Below the pieces are notes generated by a model, which was not told the origin of the DNA, did no database searches, and was given only the letters and a program-made list of their open reading frames with translations. A stretch of DNA of 64,000 nt, from NCBI GenBank assembly GCA_016713085.1, contig JADJPV010000001.1:1447001-1511000 (forward strand), read 5' to 3'. Each line of letters starts with the position of its first letter. The stretch's first letter is position 1. Source of the stretch: Chitinophagaceae bacterium (GTDB lineage Bacteria; Bacteroidota; Bacteroidia; Chitinophagales; Chitinophagaceae). A program made the translations under genes and the position numbers. Positions 19,794-29,413 of the stretch are shown here, one piece after another.

Positions 19794-20508
19794 ATGCATC
19801 GCTTTATTTCCATCATACTTGTTTTTCAGCTCCTGTTTGCATGCAACCAAAAGAAGGGTATGAAGCGCCAAGACCATATGTACCACCTGTAATTCCTCCT
19901 GTTCTTACCAGTCCGGCAAAAACATATCTTGCTTTAGGCGATTCCTATACAATCGGGCAGGGTGTTCCCGAAGCCGCCCGTTTTCCCAATCAAACTGCCG
20001 CCTGGTTAAAACTCAGTGGCATCAATCTTACGGTAACAAATATTATTGCCACCACCGGTTGGACTACCAACAGCCTTCAAAGCGCACTCAATGTTCAAAA
20101 CCCGGTAAACCATGATGTGGTGAGTTTGCTCATTGGGGTAAACGATCAGTATCAAACACATGATACAACCGGATACCGTCAGCGTTTTACGCTGCTATTA
20201 GAAAGAGCCATTCAGCTTGCAAGAGGTAAAAAGAAAATGTATTTGTGCTTTCTATCCCCGATTACAGCGTAACTCCTTTTGCTGCCGGTTATGATACAGC
20301 ACGCATCCGTTTGGAAATTGACTGGTTCAACGCTATCAATAAAGTAACCGCATCTTACAATTGTGCTTACTTAGATATTACTCCTTCTACCCGTGAAGCA
20401 CGATATAACCCTTCACTGATTGCAACGGATGGGCTGCATCCTTCCGGTTCTGAATATAAAAAATGGGCGGATCGTTTAGGTCTGTTGATGTTACCCGTTT
20501 TGAAATAA
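19794..20508 (+). CDS. SGNH/GDSL hydrolase lipoprotein (two frame breaks)
   Basis: About 237 residues when rebuilt. The ATG at 19794 gives a lipoprotein signal (MHRFISIILVFQLLFAC). One A missing near 19850 and one near 20237 split it into three frames. Block I is ALGDSYTIG (catalytic Ser), the GVND block is LLIGVNDQY, and block V is DGLHPSG (catalytic Asp and His). Family members deacylate or hydrolyse esters; the lipobox places it on a periplasm-facing or surface membrane. Substrate unknown. Confidence 0.88.
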
Positions 20509-20767
20509 AGAAGCTGTTTTGTTTTTAATGTAAAGCAGGATCTCTTCGCCGTTGCAGATTGCTGAACAAGATATAAAAGGGCTTAATGAACCTGCAAAAC
20601 TTTAATGACAGCCCGTTGTACTTAATAAATGAATCAGTTGAAATTAAAGCAAAATTTTTTATATTTTTAAGAGTGCTGGTTTGCCGGAGTACTTTCAAAT
20701 AACATGTAGCATTTGCAATCAGGTATCTTAAAAATAAAATACATGATATCGAAATACAGGAGAATTC

Positions 20768-21853
20768 ATGAATTGGAATATCATATTGTCCGCATTCTGG
20801 CAATGTGTAATATTTGGTGGATTGGTTGCAAAATCTAGAAATCCGTTCACATCTTTTAAAGTCATCGTCAGGCTTATCAGAAGAATCAGCAATATGCTTG
20901 ATATCAAAAACCTTGTTCGTGCTTATAAAATTGATGGCAGGTATGTATGGGATATGTTTCATCCATCCTGGCCATCTGCAGGTTTTAACAGGTTTTATAA
21001 AAGCCATTTACTCGAATTACAACCTGTTACCGGTAATGAGCAAACGATCAGGAGGCTGCTCATTGCCATCACCAAAAGATGTCCCCTGCAATGCGAACAT
21101 TGCAGTGAAGCCGCAACACTGTATAACAGGGATGCCCTTACTTTCGATGAGTTTATTGAAAAAATTGAACCCTTTGTTCAAAAAGGTGTGGGCCAGTTAA
21201 TCTACTCCGGTGGAGAACCATTAAGCCGCTTTGAAGATCTGTTGAAATTTCTGGCACATTTTAAAGAAAGATGCAACCAGTGGGTGTATACATCAGCGTA
21301 TGGATTAACTTTTGAAAAAGCACAGCAGCTGAAAAAAGCCGGATTAGATGGTGCTGCCATCAGCCTTGATCATCATCTTGAAGAAGGACACAATACCTTC
21401 AGGGGTAATAAAAACTCCTATTACTGGGTTTTAGAGGGAATCAAAAACCTGCACGCTACAGGTATATTTGTTGCAATCAACGTATGTCCGTCCAGGCATT
21501 ACATTGATTCGGGGGGTATACCAAAACTTATTGACTTAGCTAAAAAACTGGAAGTGCCGGTTGTAAATATTTTAGAACCGAGAGCGGTAGGCAATTACCA
21601 GGATAAAGATGTTGAACTGCATCAATCACACAAAGACTACCTGCAGAATTTAAGCAACAAATACAATTTTAACCGTGAATACTTTGCTTATCCAACCTTT
21701 TTGTTTCCGGCAGGTACAAGAAAAAAAATGCCATGTGGCGGGGGGAAATTTTATGCACTCTTAGATTATGACGGCACTTTATTTCCCTGCCCTTTCTGCA
21801 AAGTAAAAATAACTGCTCATCAAACTGAGGTTGCTTTATGTAAAGCAGAATAA
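20768..21853 (+). CDS. Radical SAM protein with C-terminal cysteine cluster
   Basis: 361 residues. The SAM/[4Fe-4S] motif CPLQCEHC (CxxxCxxC) lies near residue 95, followed by YSGGEPLSR, the usual SAM-binding GGE. The C-terminus (about 315-361) holds CGGG, LDYDGTLFPCPFCK and a last Cys, similar to SPASM/Twitch auxiliary-cluster domains. The first 70 residues contain a hydrophobic segment and no cluster motif. The start ATG is preceded by AGGAG at 20758-20762, an unusually good Shine-Dalgarno for this phylum. No peptide substrate gene is evident next to it. The last 15 residues may be shortened by a frame break. Confidence 0.85.
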   Translation: MNWNIILSAFWQCVIFGGLVAKSRNPFTSFKVIVRLIRRISNMLDIKNLVRAYKIDGRYVWDMFHPSWPSAGFNRFYKSHLLELQPVTGNEQTIRRLLIAITKRCPLQCEHCSEAATLYNRDALTFDEFIEKIEPFVQKGVGQLIYSGGEPLSRFEDLLKFLAHFKERCNQWVYTSAYGLTFEKAQQLKKAGLDGAAISLDHHLEEGHNTFRGNKNSYYWVLEGIKNLHATGIFVAINVCPSRHYIDSGGIPKLIDLAKKLEVPVVNILEPRAVGNYQDKDVELHQSHKDYLQNLSNKYNFNREYFAYPTFLFPAGTRKKMPCGGGKFYALLDYDGTLFPCPFCKVKITAHQTEVALCKAE

Positions 21854-21909
21854 ATTCTGCTCTGTTCAAATTCATTTTTTTAATCATGGGCAGTGAATCA
21901 AAATCACTC

Positions 21910-23540
21910 TTTAATTCTTTGCTGTTCTGTTGATGATATCAAAATAAAGATCACGTGAAAATCTTGACAACTGCCCCGGGTTCTTAAATTTCTTTAATTC
22001 TTTCAGATGGGTCTTCCCGGTAAACTCATCTTTTGAAATGTAATACCCTTTACTGTGAAGTATCAATGTTCGTTTTAATTCAGGATTTGTATGTAATGAC
22101 TTAAAAGGTTACTTTAGTTGAAGACTCTTTGCCCATGTGTTCCATATATAGATCATCATCAAAACTTAACGCCTGAGTAAAGTCCTGCCCGTCACTTCCT
22201 GTTGCAGATTGCGGTTTTAGCTTCTGTATCTCAATTTTCTGGTTTGGAGAAAAATCAACAGCAGCATAATCCAGCTCCCAAAACATAAATCCTGACCGAA
22301 GTCTGATTTCCAGGTTTTTTGAAGAAGGTGGAATTTTTTACCAGGACAACAATGGAATTAAAATTCGCTTCGCCCATCAAATCAACCTCTCCTGCACTTT
22401 GCCAGCCTTTATCGGTTTTAACTTCAACCTGCGGTAAAAATACCCTGCTCTCTCATCCATAATTCCCGCTTTTCTTTTGTCTGATCTTTATTCTTCTCTA
22501 CCCACTTTGAATAATTTTTACCAAAAAGCGTAATAAATTCATGATACACATGGGCTGACCACGGGGAATTTCTCAGTCGTAAAATTAATTTCCCGTGTAA
22601 GGTTTGTCTTCGGGGTCTTAAACGTTAACAGCGCTTCACTCAGTTCTGATTTGTTATCAGCATTAAATTTATAAGAAATTTTGTCTGATAACGAAACGTC
22701 TTTCAGTATACTGTTTGAATTATTATCTGCCGCTTGCACAGGAAGTTGAGGAGCCTGTATGGTATGTAAACTACCCTGCTTATCAGCTACAATTTCAACA
22801 TTTTCTGTATGTACTGCAACCATCAATTCAAGCATATTGGTGTATTGATTTTCGTTTAACTCGTTTACAATACTTAAAGCGAAACTGGAAGAATCTTTAA
22901 AGTAGTCCGGCAATTGTTTGTAATCAAACCGTTCCAGCTGAGGCGCTTTTGCGCCTGTGTACATCGAATTATTCATCTGTAATCCTGACCCGTTATCAAC
23001 ATACACATGAGGACAGTTACAGGCTATTAATAAAAAAAACGCCACCTCCCACAGCTGCTATTCCCGCCGCAATTCCTAAATTAATCAGAATATTTACATC
23101 GGCCTGCTCAGATACATCAACTTTCTCAATATCGCTTAAAACAAATTTCATAGTGGTACTGTCGGGTATTTCTGCTTTTTTTCAGAAAAAATGAACTTGT
23201 TTGGTAGCGATTTTACTGACCCGCTTCTTTTCTCTTCTTGCAATGCTATCTTCATCCTGCATAATTTTATTGTAATAGTACATGGCTGTAGCATCCAAAG
23301 GGCGGATATTACCTGTTATGACATTCGTTTCTTTATTCAATGTAACATCGTATATTTCTTTCAATGTACTTCCAGAATGTACCACCAGTATATTCCTTTT
23401 ATCCAGTTCTTTCCATTGATCAGGTTTATCTGATTTGTAATATTGTCCTGTCTGTTCTTTGTGTATTTGTAATAAGCACAACCCGAAATAATTGCTGTGA
23501 GAAACAGGCCTGTTATGGCTTTCAAAAATATTTTCGTCAT
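21910..23540 (-). CDS. Large lipoprotein of a conserved unknown family (about five frame breaks)
   Basis: About 540 residues when rebuilt. The ATG at 23540 starts a lipoprotein signal (MTKIFLKAITGLFLTAIISGC). A carboxypeptidase-like stretch is absent; instead a region with ATMKFVLSDIEKVDV leads to a short hydrophobic stretch and ACNCPHVYV. Then comes the family core YTGAKAPQLERFDYKQLP and NELNENQYTNMLELMV, which I recognise from uncharacterised envelope proteins with a CP.VY...G motif. The frame breaks occur at A or T runs, for example T8 near 23035 and T4 near 22110. The tail ends FDIINRTAKN. Function unknown. Confidence 0.6.
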
Positions 23541-23611
23541 GGCAGGAAGGTTTGAGTCTTAGAAAGATAGAAAATAAAAATCGGGGTTTATAGTAAATCA
23601 AAAAGAAAAGC

Positions 23612-23751
23612 TCACCTGTTTCCTGCTATCTTTTGGGCGTATATCCATTTCCACGCCATATTCGTAACTGCATGAACCTGTAAATCTCTCCTCGCAACTC
23701 TCTTCCTCCATTCCTCTGTGTTGATTTCTTCCAACTCTTTTTCTCAAACAT
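23612..23751 (-). CDS. Possible 46-residue protein (one frame break)
   Basis: If the A run near 23740 is one base longer, the ATG at 23751 opens MFEKKELEEINTEEW and continues to VHAVTNMAWKWIYAQKIAGNR before a stop at 23612. The composition is protein-like, with heptad-like charged helices. Part of the 5' half coincides with a short dispersed 'ACACAGAGRAATGGAGGAA'-type repeat, so a chance open frame cannot be excluded. Confidence 0.3.
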
Positions 23752-23889
23752 TTCATTCCTGAAAAAAATTACTATATCTTAATTTTTACTTACAGCGGTG
23801 ACTCTTTCTTACTACACACCTCAAGATAAAGCCACCTGTTGTCCTTAGTTCCCCCTATCCCTTTATTCACATTATAAACAATTCAAACA

Positions 23890-24426
23890 ATGAAACAGTT
23901 TGCCCTGCTTGCAGCAGTCATCCTTTTTGCCGTTGCCTGTCAAAACGCAGCCGACACAAAAGACGAAACCAAAACAACTGAAACAAAAGCCCCGGCGGCC
24001 GGTATGTTTGCCGCCAATTATTCCAACGCATTTGAAATGGGCGATATGGCGCTTGCCGATAAAGCCGTACTCCACAGCTGGAAAAACTGGGAAGCCAACA
24101 AGTTTGATGGATTAGGCGATTTCTTTGCCGACACTGTAACTGCATTATGGGCCGATGGCACCACTTTTACAGGAACAAAAGACAGCCTCATCAACGAATG
24201 GAAAAAAGTAAGAGCTAATATTACCACCGTTGTAGATTCCGTTGATGCATACATGCCTGTTTACAGTACCGATAAAAAAGAAAACTGGGTATTGATCTGG
24301 GTCGTTGATTACAGTACCGATAAAAAAGGAGTAAAGGATACAACTTCTTACCAGGAAACATGGCGCTTTAATAAAGATGGCAAGGCCGATCTTGTTTTGC
24401 AATACCAGCGTAAACGGAAAAAATAA
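23890..24426 (+). CDS. Small lipoprotein, SnoaL/NTF2-like
   Basis: 178 residues with a lipoprotein signal (LLAAVILFAVAC, Cys17), then a Thr/Lys-rich linker and a globular part (about 55-178). That part has the SnoaL-like pattern of a W...DGLGDFFADTV helix-loop and a curved sheet with ENWVLIWVVDY. NTF2-like domains hold small ligands or catalyse simple reactions. No catalytic set was identified. The gene is intact and followed by a terminator. Confidence 0.78.
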   Translation: MKQFALLAAVILFAVACQNAADTKDETKTTETKAPAAGMFAANYSNAFEMGDMALADKAVLHSWKNWEANKFDGLGDFFADTVTALWADGTTFTGTKDSLINEWKKVRANITTVVDSVDAYMPVYSTDKKENWVLIWVVDYSTDKKGVKDTTSYQETWRFNKDGKADLVLQYQRKRKK

Positions 24427-24450
24427 ATTGTACTGACCTTCTATTATACA

Positions 24451-24478
24451 ACCCGGTTCTGTTAAGACCGGGTTTTTG
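24451..24478 (+). terminator. Rho-independent terminator
   Basis: ACCCGGT (24451-24457) pairs with ACCGGGT (24467-24473) and is followed by a T-run; it ends the lipoprotein transcript. Confidence 0.82.
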
Positions 24479-24482
24479 TTTT

Positions 24483-24527
24483 ATTTCTCTGTGTTTCTCT
24501 GTTCCTCCATTTCTCTGTGTTGAAAAA
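24483..24527. repeat. Short 'CACAGAGAAA' type dispersed repeat
   Basis: Read on the minus strand this is a run of AACACAGAGAAAT / GGAGGAACAGAG units; a close variant lies at 23699-23730. These short low-complexity phrases recur between genes and have no coding sense. Confidence 0.4.
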
Positions 24528-25412
24528 CTAAAAATTCTTCCTCCATTCTTCCATCAGTAACTCAGCCGTTAAATTTTCTGCCGCCAGTTGTTTCGATCCA
24601 ATACAAACGCGCTGCACTTACAGCACCCAACGGCATACTTTTCTGCAAGGGTTCTTTCTTCATCCATCCAAATAAAAAGCCGGAGAAAAATGCATCCCCT
24701 GCACCATTGGCATCAAGCATAGGATAATGCAATAACGCTTTTTGTTCTATCCACTCACCGGCAGGAGTCAATAAGCTTGCACCTGCTTTACCATGTGTGC
24801 ACACCACCAATTGTTTTCCATCATCAATAAACTGCTGCATGACCGTTTTATATTCGGGCAGATTATCAGAGCTGAGATGAATGTATTGCGATGCATCAAT
24901 AAAACCCTGGTGATACAAATTGCTTCCGTCATAATCATGCAGATCAGTCCACACAGGCTTGCCGGATGAAACAACCATTGGAATCAATCCACGGCAGTAA
25001 GAAATAATATTCAGCACAAGCACATCAGCGGCATCAATTGCTTTTTGAATAGGCACTTTGTTATACGCAATGGTTTCTGATGATTGTGTTACAAACATTG
25101 AAATCCGTCTTCCTTCTGCATCCATGATATTGATATGCCTTTCTGTTCCTGCAGGATCGTAATCATAAAAGCATCCACACCTGCCCTTCTTAAATCGTTT
25201 GAATGTATACCGTAACTGTCATTGCCCAGCACACTGTATAACTGAAGCGGTACAGCAAGTCTGTGCAGGTTCAATGCCTTACCCGAGCCCGTTGAACCCG
25301 TGCCTTCATGAAAAGCTGCCTGGTGAATAGTTTGCGGAATGGGTTGAGGAAGTTGTGGCAGGTAAACAATATGATCGAAAGTGGTGCCGCCAATAATGAA
25401 GAGTTGTTGCAT
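24528..25412 (-). CDS. PfkB-family carbohydrate kinase (two frame breaks)
   Basis: About 295 residues when rebuilt. The N-terminus (MQQLFIIGGTTFDHIVYLPQLPQ) is typical. The anion-hole and catalytic-base motif is DANGAGDAFFSGF, with the catalytic Asp at GAGD. One T missing near 25162 and one T extra near 24613 split it. Repair gives ...SKQLAAENLTAELL and a stop at 24528. The family phosphorylates sugars or nucleosides; a specific substrate cannot be assigned. Confidence 0.87.
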
Positions 25413-25459
25413 AACAATTTCTTGAAGAATATGAAATTAAGAAAAGAAGAATGATCATT

Positions 25460-25625
25460 CTCTCCAACGTCATTTCCCTGCCCGTCCGGTCAGGCGGAGA
25501 ACATTTGGGGTCACGAAGTGACGGATCCAAATGTGAGAAATCTTATCCTTAGTATTCCCTTAATAACAATGAGATTTCTCAGTCGTGGTGCCGAAGCTAT
25601 CGCTTCCCCACTTCTTCGAAATGAC
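25460..25625. repeat. Dispersed palindromic repeat cluster (REP-like)
   Basis: The spacer upstream of the kinase gene holds CCTGCCCGTCCGGTCAGGCGG (near 25480), a GTCACGAAGTGAC palindrome and AGATTTCTCAGTCGTGG with CTTCTTCGAAATGACG at the end. These phrases are of the 'TGAGATTTCTC...TCGAAATGAC' dispersed kind. Related ones lie at 27655 and 43014. Confidence 0.55.
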
Positions 25626-25639
25626 GCTGATAAGGATAA

Positions 25640-27263
25640 TTATACTTTACCAGCTGTCTTCAAAAACTTCGGCGCTGTTCGTTTCTTCGTTGCCTGTTCA
25701 AAGGCATAAGCAAGAGCAAACAATTCACCCTCTTTATATGCACCCGCAATAAACGATAACCCCGCAGGCAGTTCATGCACCGCACCCATAGGAACAGTAA
25801 TATGCGGATAACCCGCCATGGCAGCAGGCGGACAAAAATAAAATCCAGTATCATAATCACCATTAATCAAATCAATACAACAGGCAAGTCCAATACTTGT
25901 ACCTGCAATCGCATCTAATTGTTCTTTCTGCATCAGTTCATCAATGATCTTCCTCGCCGATGTTGTTTTCTTTATAGCTTCTATGTACTCCTTACTGTCT
26001 AACCCCGCTTTTGCATTGCAGAGTTCCAGCTGTTCCTGTTTAAAATATGGCATGGCCGTCGCTTCATTCGCTTTGTTGAATGCAATCACATCCGCCAGTG
26101 ATTTGATGTTGGTGTTGGAAGTTGACAGATATTTATTCACCCCGTCTTTAAATTCATACTGTAACACTGCCAGTTCCCCCGAACCTGCTTCTCTTGTCAG
26201 TTTCAACAGTTCCACTTCAACAATCACAGCGCCCTTGCTCTTCAATACTTCAATGGCCGACTTGTATAAACCAACCATTCCTTCATGTCCTGTCAGAAAA
26301 TCTTTTTCTATGCCGATACGTTTTCCGTTCAATGCATCCGCATTTAAAAACTTTGTATAATCGGTTTGAATATGTTCTTTGCTTTCATTCGTTACTGCAT
26401 CCTCCGCATCAACACCCGTCATCGCTCCCAACAGAATCGCTGCATCTTTCACCGTTCTCGCCATGGGACCTGCCGTATCCTGTGTGGCTGAAATAGGAAT
26501 GATGCCGCTGCGGCTTACCAAACCAACCGTTGGTTTCATGCCGACAATACCACAGAACGAAGAAGGTGCAATCACCGAACCATCGGTTTCTGTACCAATA
26601 GCAACGGCACAAAAGTTAGCGGCCACTGCTGCACCCGAACCCGAACTTGATCCGCAGGGATTACGATCGAGCATCACCGGATTTTTTGTTTGTCCGCCAC
26701 GGCTGCTCCATCCGCTGGTTGATCGGGTGGAACGGAAATTGGCCCATTCACTCAGGTTGGTTTTTCCCAACAGCACTGCACCGCTTGCCCGCAGTTGTTT
26801 AATGACGAATGCATCTTTCGCTGCAATATTTCCTTTCAGTGCAAGTGCCCCTGCCGTGGTCATCATTTTATCGCCGGTATTGATATTGTCTTTGATCAGT
26901 ACAGGAATGCCGTGCATGGGTCCACGCAGTTTTCCTGTCTTGCGTTCTTTGTCCATTTCATCAGCAATGGAAAGGGCATCAGGGTTGAGTTCAATCACGG
27001 AGTTGATGGCCGCTCCGTTTTTATCCATCGCCTCGATGCGTTTTAAATACAGTTCGGTGAGCGACCTCGCTGTGTATTCGCCGCTCTGCATTTTCTGCTG
27101 CAGTTCATCAATGCTGAGTTCATTCAATGCAAAATCATCGGGCAGGTAGGTGGTGGTAGCTGCTGATTTTCTTTATCGGTACCTGTATTGCAGGAAGCAA
27201 TGGACACTGTGCCAATGGCGAGACCGGCAACAGAACCTGATTTCAAAAATTTCTTCTGTTCAT
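25640..27263 (-). CDS. Tat-exported lipoprotein amidase (GatA-like; one frame break)
   Basis: About 541 residues when rebuilt. The ATG at 27263 starts MNRRNFLKSGS, a twin-arginine signal, and ends with a lipobox IASC. One A missing in a GAAAAT run near 27178 separates this signal from the body. The amidase-signature triad is complete: Lys in VLIKDN, cis-Ser in NPCGSSSGSG and the nucleophile Ser in TETDGS. It probably hydrolyses amides outside the cytoplasm, so it is not the tRNA amidotransferase subunit. Confidence 0.9.
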
Positions 27264-27654
27264 GATGATGGCGTTGAGGAGGTGAATTATTGTGCTGTTT
27301 CAAATCTATTGAATGATGATGGGTTTGGGAAACAGGTGAATGAACAATTGTAGTTGTGCCTTTGTTGATCGCTGACCAACAAAGATTTTATTTTGCTGCA
27401 ACTCTATTCTTTTTTTTATGTGCTGGCGCATGCGCCAGTTTTTTCTTTGTCACTTTTTGCTTGTCCAAAAAGTAACCAAAAAGGACCCCAGCAATCAATG
27501 TACGGCCTGATTGCTGGATAACGCCCTGATGTTGCTTTGCTGCTACTGTGGTTAAGAACAACATTACTTACATCAACATCCTAAGTTCAAAGAGGTTGAT
27601 TGATTGGGAAGAGTTTGGTTGATGTTCGTTGCTACGAAGGATGATGATTCTCGT
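27264..27654. other. Intergenic spacer, no gene seen
   Basis: No convincing gene. Near 27421-27500 it carries low-complexity 'TGGCGCATGCGCCA' and 'AGTAACCAAAAAGG' phrases common in Bacteroidota spacers. The GGCGCATGCGCC palindrome could fold. Confidence 0.4.
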
Positions 27655-27765
27655 TTACGTCATTGCGAGGAACGAAGCAATCTATATTACTACGAAGGGA
27701 AAAGATATTTCCTGAAACAGTGCAGATTGCTTCTCCGCCAGCAGGCGGATCGCAATGACGTCTTA
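27655..27765. repeat. Inverted dispersed repeat (GTCATTGCGAGG type)
   Basis: CGTCATTGCGAGGAACGAAGCAATCT at 27658 onward has an inverted partner AGATTGCTTCTCCGCC...CGGATCGCAATGACG ending near 27760; the inner part is also palindromic (CCGCCAGCAGGCGG). Same family as the repeat at 42955-43110. Confidence 0.7.
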
Positions 27766-27874
27766 ATGTGCTGCAGGATGCTAAACTGACATTACGACTT
27801 ACACATAACTCTCCAGCGCTTTAAGTACGCTTTATCCATGCTCTATCTATGCTCTATCCCCGGGGTGTGTCTAG

Positions 27875-28034
27875 TCCTAAAATAGCTATACAGGTGAGTG
27901 AATAAATCCTGGATTAGCTATACACCCGGAACGGGTAATCCTAAAATAGCCACACAGGTGAGATAATAAATCCTGATTTGACTATACAGCCTTTTTTGGT
28001 AGTCCTAAAAGAGCTATACAGGACTGTAAGTTGA
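27875..28034. repeat. Five-unit array with exact 32-bp period
   Basis: Units start with TCCT at 27875, 27907, 27939, 27971 and 28003, exactly 32 bases apart. The shared core is TCCTAAAATAGCTATACAGG, with variants such as TCCTGGATTAGCTATACACC; the last 12 bases vary. Odd units (1, 3, 5) resemble each other more than even units, giving a 64-bp higher-order period. The array ends 61 bp before the broken AraC-type gene. It looks like a set of binding sites on the same DNA face (three helical turns) rather than a CRISPR, because no repeat-spacer division exists. Confidence 0.75.
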
Positions 28035-28094
28035 CATCGGTTATAAGGCTGTTTACATAATTAGCCGGTTATTTCATTGACAGCTCATTAACTA

Positions 28095-28690
28095 TGTCTA
28101 TTTATGTTGCTGAAGTTAAGAGTCGCATAAATACCCCTCCCATATCGTATAAAATGGATTGCAAGTGCAAGAAAACTATGCAAGGTTTGCATGGGTAGGT
28201 AAACATGGTTGCAGCAATTACAGGAAAGAAGCAGCTTTACAATTGCATAACACTCCTGTTTTCCATAGGAATATTTCCGATATCACATGTGATTCATCAG
28301 AAGGGCTTACACAGAACTGCTATTTTGTAAAAGAGAACTTGAACTACGCCAACCTGTTGTAACGTATGAAACAGAAAGCACTGGAACCAATTGAAGAGCT
28401 GCTGCAGAAATCCCGGCGGAGATTTCAGTGTACAACATCTTACCCTGCTAACGGGGATGAACAAAAACCAACTGATGAAACTGTTTAAAACAGTTTACGG
28501 TGTAACTATACATCAATATATTTTACAGCAGCGAATTGAAATGGCGAGACAATTACTGATTGATACTGATGAACCCATTAAGGCCATTGCCGTGAATACA
28601 GGTTTTAGTAATGAAAAATATTTTATTACAATGTTTAAAAAAAAGTTTTTAATTACTCCGGGTGTTTACCGCAGACAAAACAAAGTATGA
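28095..28690 (+). pseudogene. AraC-family regulator, broken
   Basis: Only the C-terminal DNA-binding part is clear: residues from 28425 on show the AraC double HTH (TGMNKNQLMKLFKTVYG and IKAIAVNTGFSNEKYFITMFKKKF). Upstream, 28095-28420 contains three overlapping partial frames with no single open reading frame. They may be the effector domain with several indels, or a real degenerate remnant. The gene follows the 32-bp array and precedes the DUF6520-like gene. It would be the natural regulator of the uptake module; this is positional inference. Confidence 0.65.
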
Positions 28691-29116
28691 ATTACCGGTT
28701 GTGCTTTTTCTGAACCTTTTTGTGCTTTTTTGAAGCCTCTTTCATTTGCAATTGAAAAAATGAGTTCGGAACTTTATGATGCCTAAGGATAGCTCACGCA
28801 AAAAATGCGGAGTTATACCATGACCAATCAATTTTTTCTGCAAACTATTTATCTGCCGGTGTTTCTGCGAAGAGGTTTACTGTGAACGTTTCATTTGAAT
28901 CAGGGGTGAAAACTGTTGGGTTATCCTTATGGCGCAACGGGGAGCAGACTGATGCACCGCCTTAACAGACGGGGTATTCAGTTCTGCTCTTTTTTCTTCA
29001 ACGATTTTTTAACGCATTACGTGATACCTGCAAAGGCCGTGCACAGCTGATGCAGAAGGCGAAGCCGAAAACCTAAAAAGAGTAGGCAACATTTTTCAAC
29101 AAAAAAAAGTGAAATT
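28691..29116. other. Spacer, no convincing gene
   Basis: A stop-free stretch at 28780-28965 translates plausibly (...FSANYLSAGVSAKRFTVNVSF) but has no start codon and no known family. The remainder is A/T-rich. I see no hairpin with a T-run. Confidence 0.35.
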
Positions 29117-29413
29117 ATGAGAAGGTATTTCTTAGGATTAGCTGCATTTCTGTTTATCGGGATTGCCAGTGCTTTTGCTTTGAAGGAAGCAAAACAGCCA
29201 TCAACAACGCTGTATTATTTTTATGAAGTGGTAAACGGGCAGGTTGATACAGGTGAGCCGTTAAATGATGAGCCCATGTCTATTGCCGATCTTTCTGCGG
29301 TGAACCCGGTAAGCTGTCCTTCGGGTAATAATGCAGACTGTATCCGTGCATGGGAAGATGGACATACACCCAGTACATCAGGAGCCGGAGATTTTACCAT
29401 CCGAAAACTTTAA
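29117..29413 (+). CDS. Small DUF6520-like secreted protein
   Basis: 98 residues with a signal peptide (MRRYFLGLAAFLFIGIASAFA). The mature part is short and acidic and contains two cysteines in NPVSCPSG and NADCIRAWEDG. This is the layout of the DUF6520 family of small exported Bacteroidota proteins, often found near TlpA and SusC/D genes. Function unknown. It is convergent with the TlpA-SusD-SusC operon and shares its terminator. Confidence 0.6.
   Translation: MRRYFLGLAAFLFIGIASAFALKEAKQPSTTLYYFYEVVNGQVDTGEPLNDEPMSIADLSAVNPVSCPSGNNADCIRAWEDGHTPSTSGAGDFTIRKL

Noticed and set aside
27127..27263. Amidase start at 27127 as cytoplasmic GatA
   Set aside because: Upstream sequence in another frame codes a Tat lipoprotein signal that joins the body after adding one A, so the gene is exported.
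27875..28034. CRISPR array
   Set aside because: The period is exactly 32 bp but units have no distinct repeat and spacer parts, and no cas gene is present.
28780..28965. New gene in the spacer after the AraC gene
   Set aside because: Open frame without a start codon and no recognisable family; kept only as a note.
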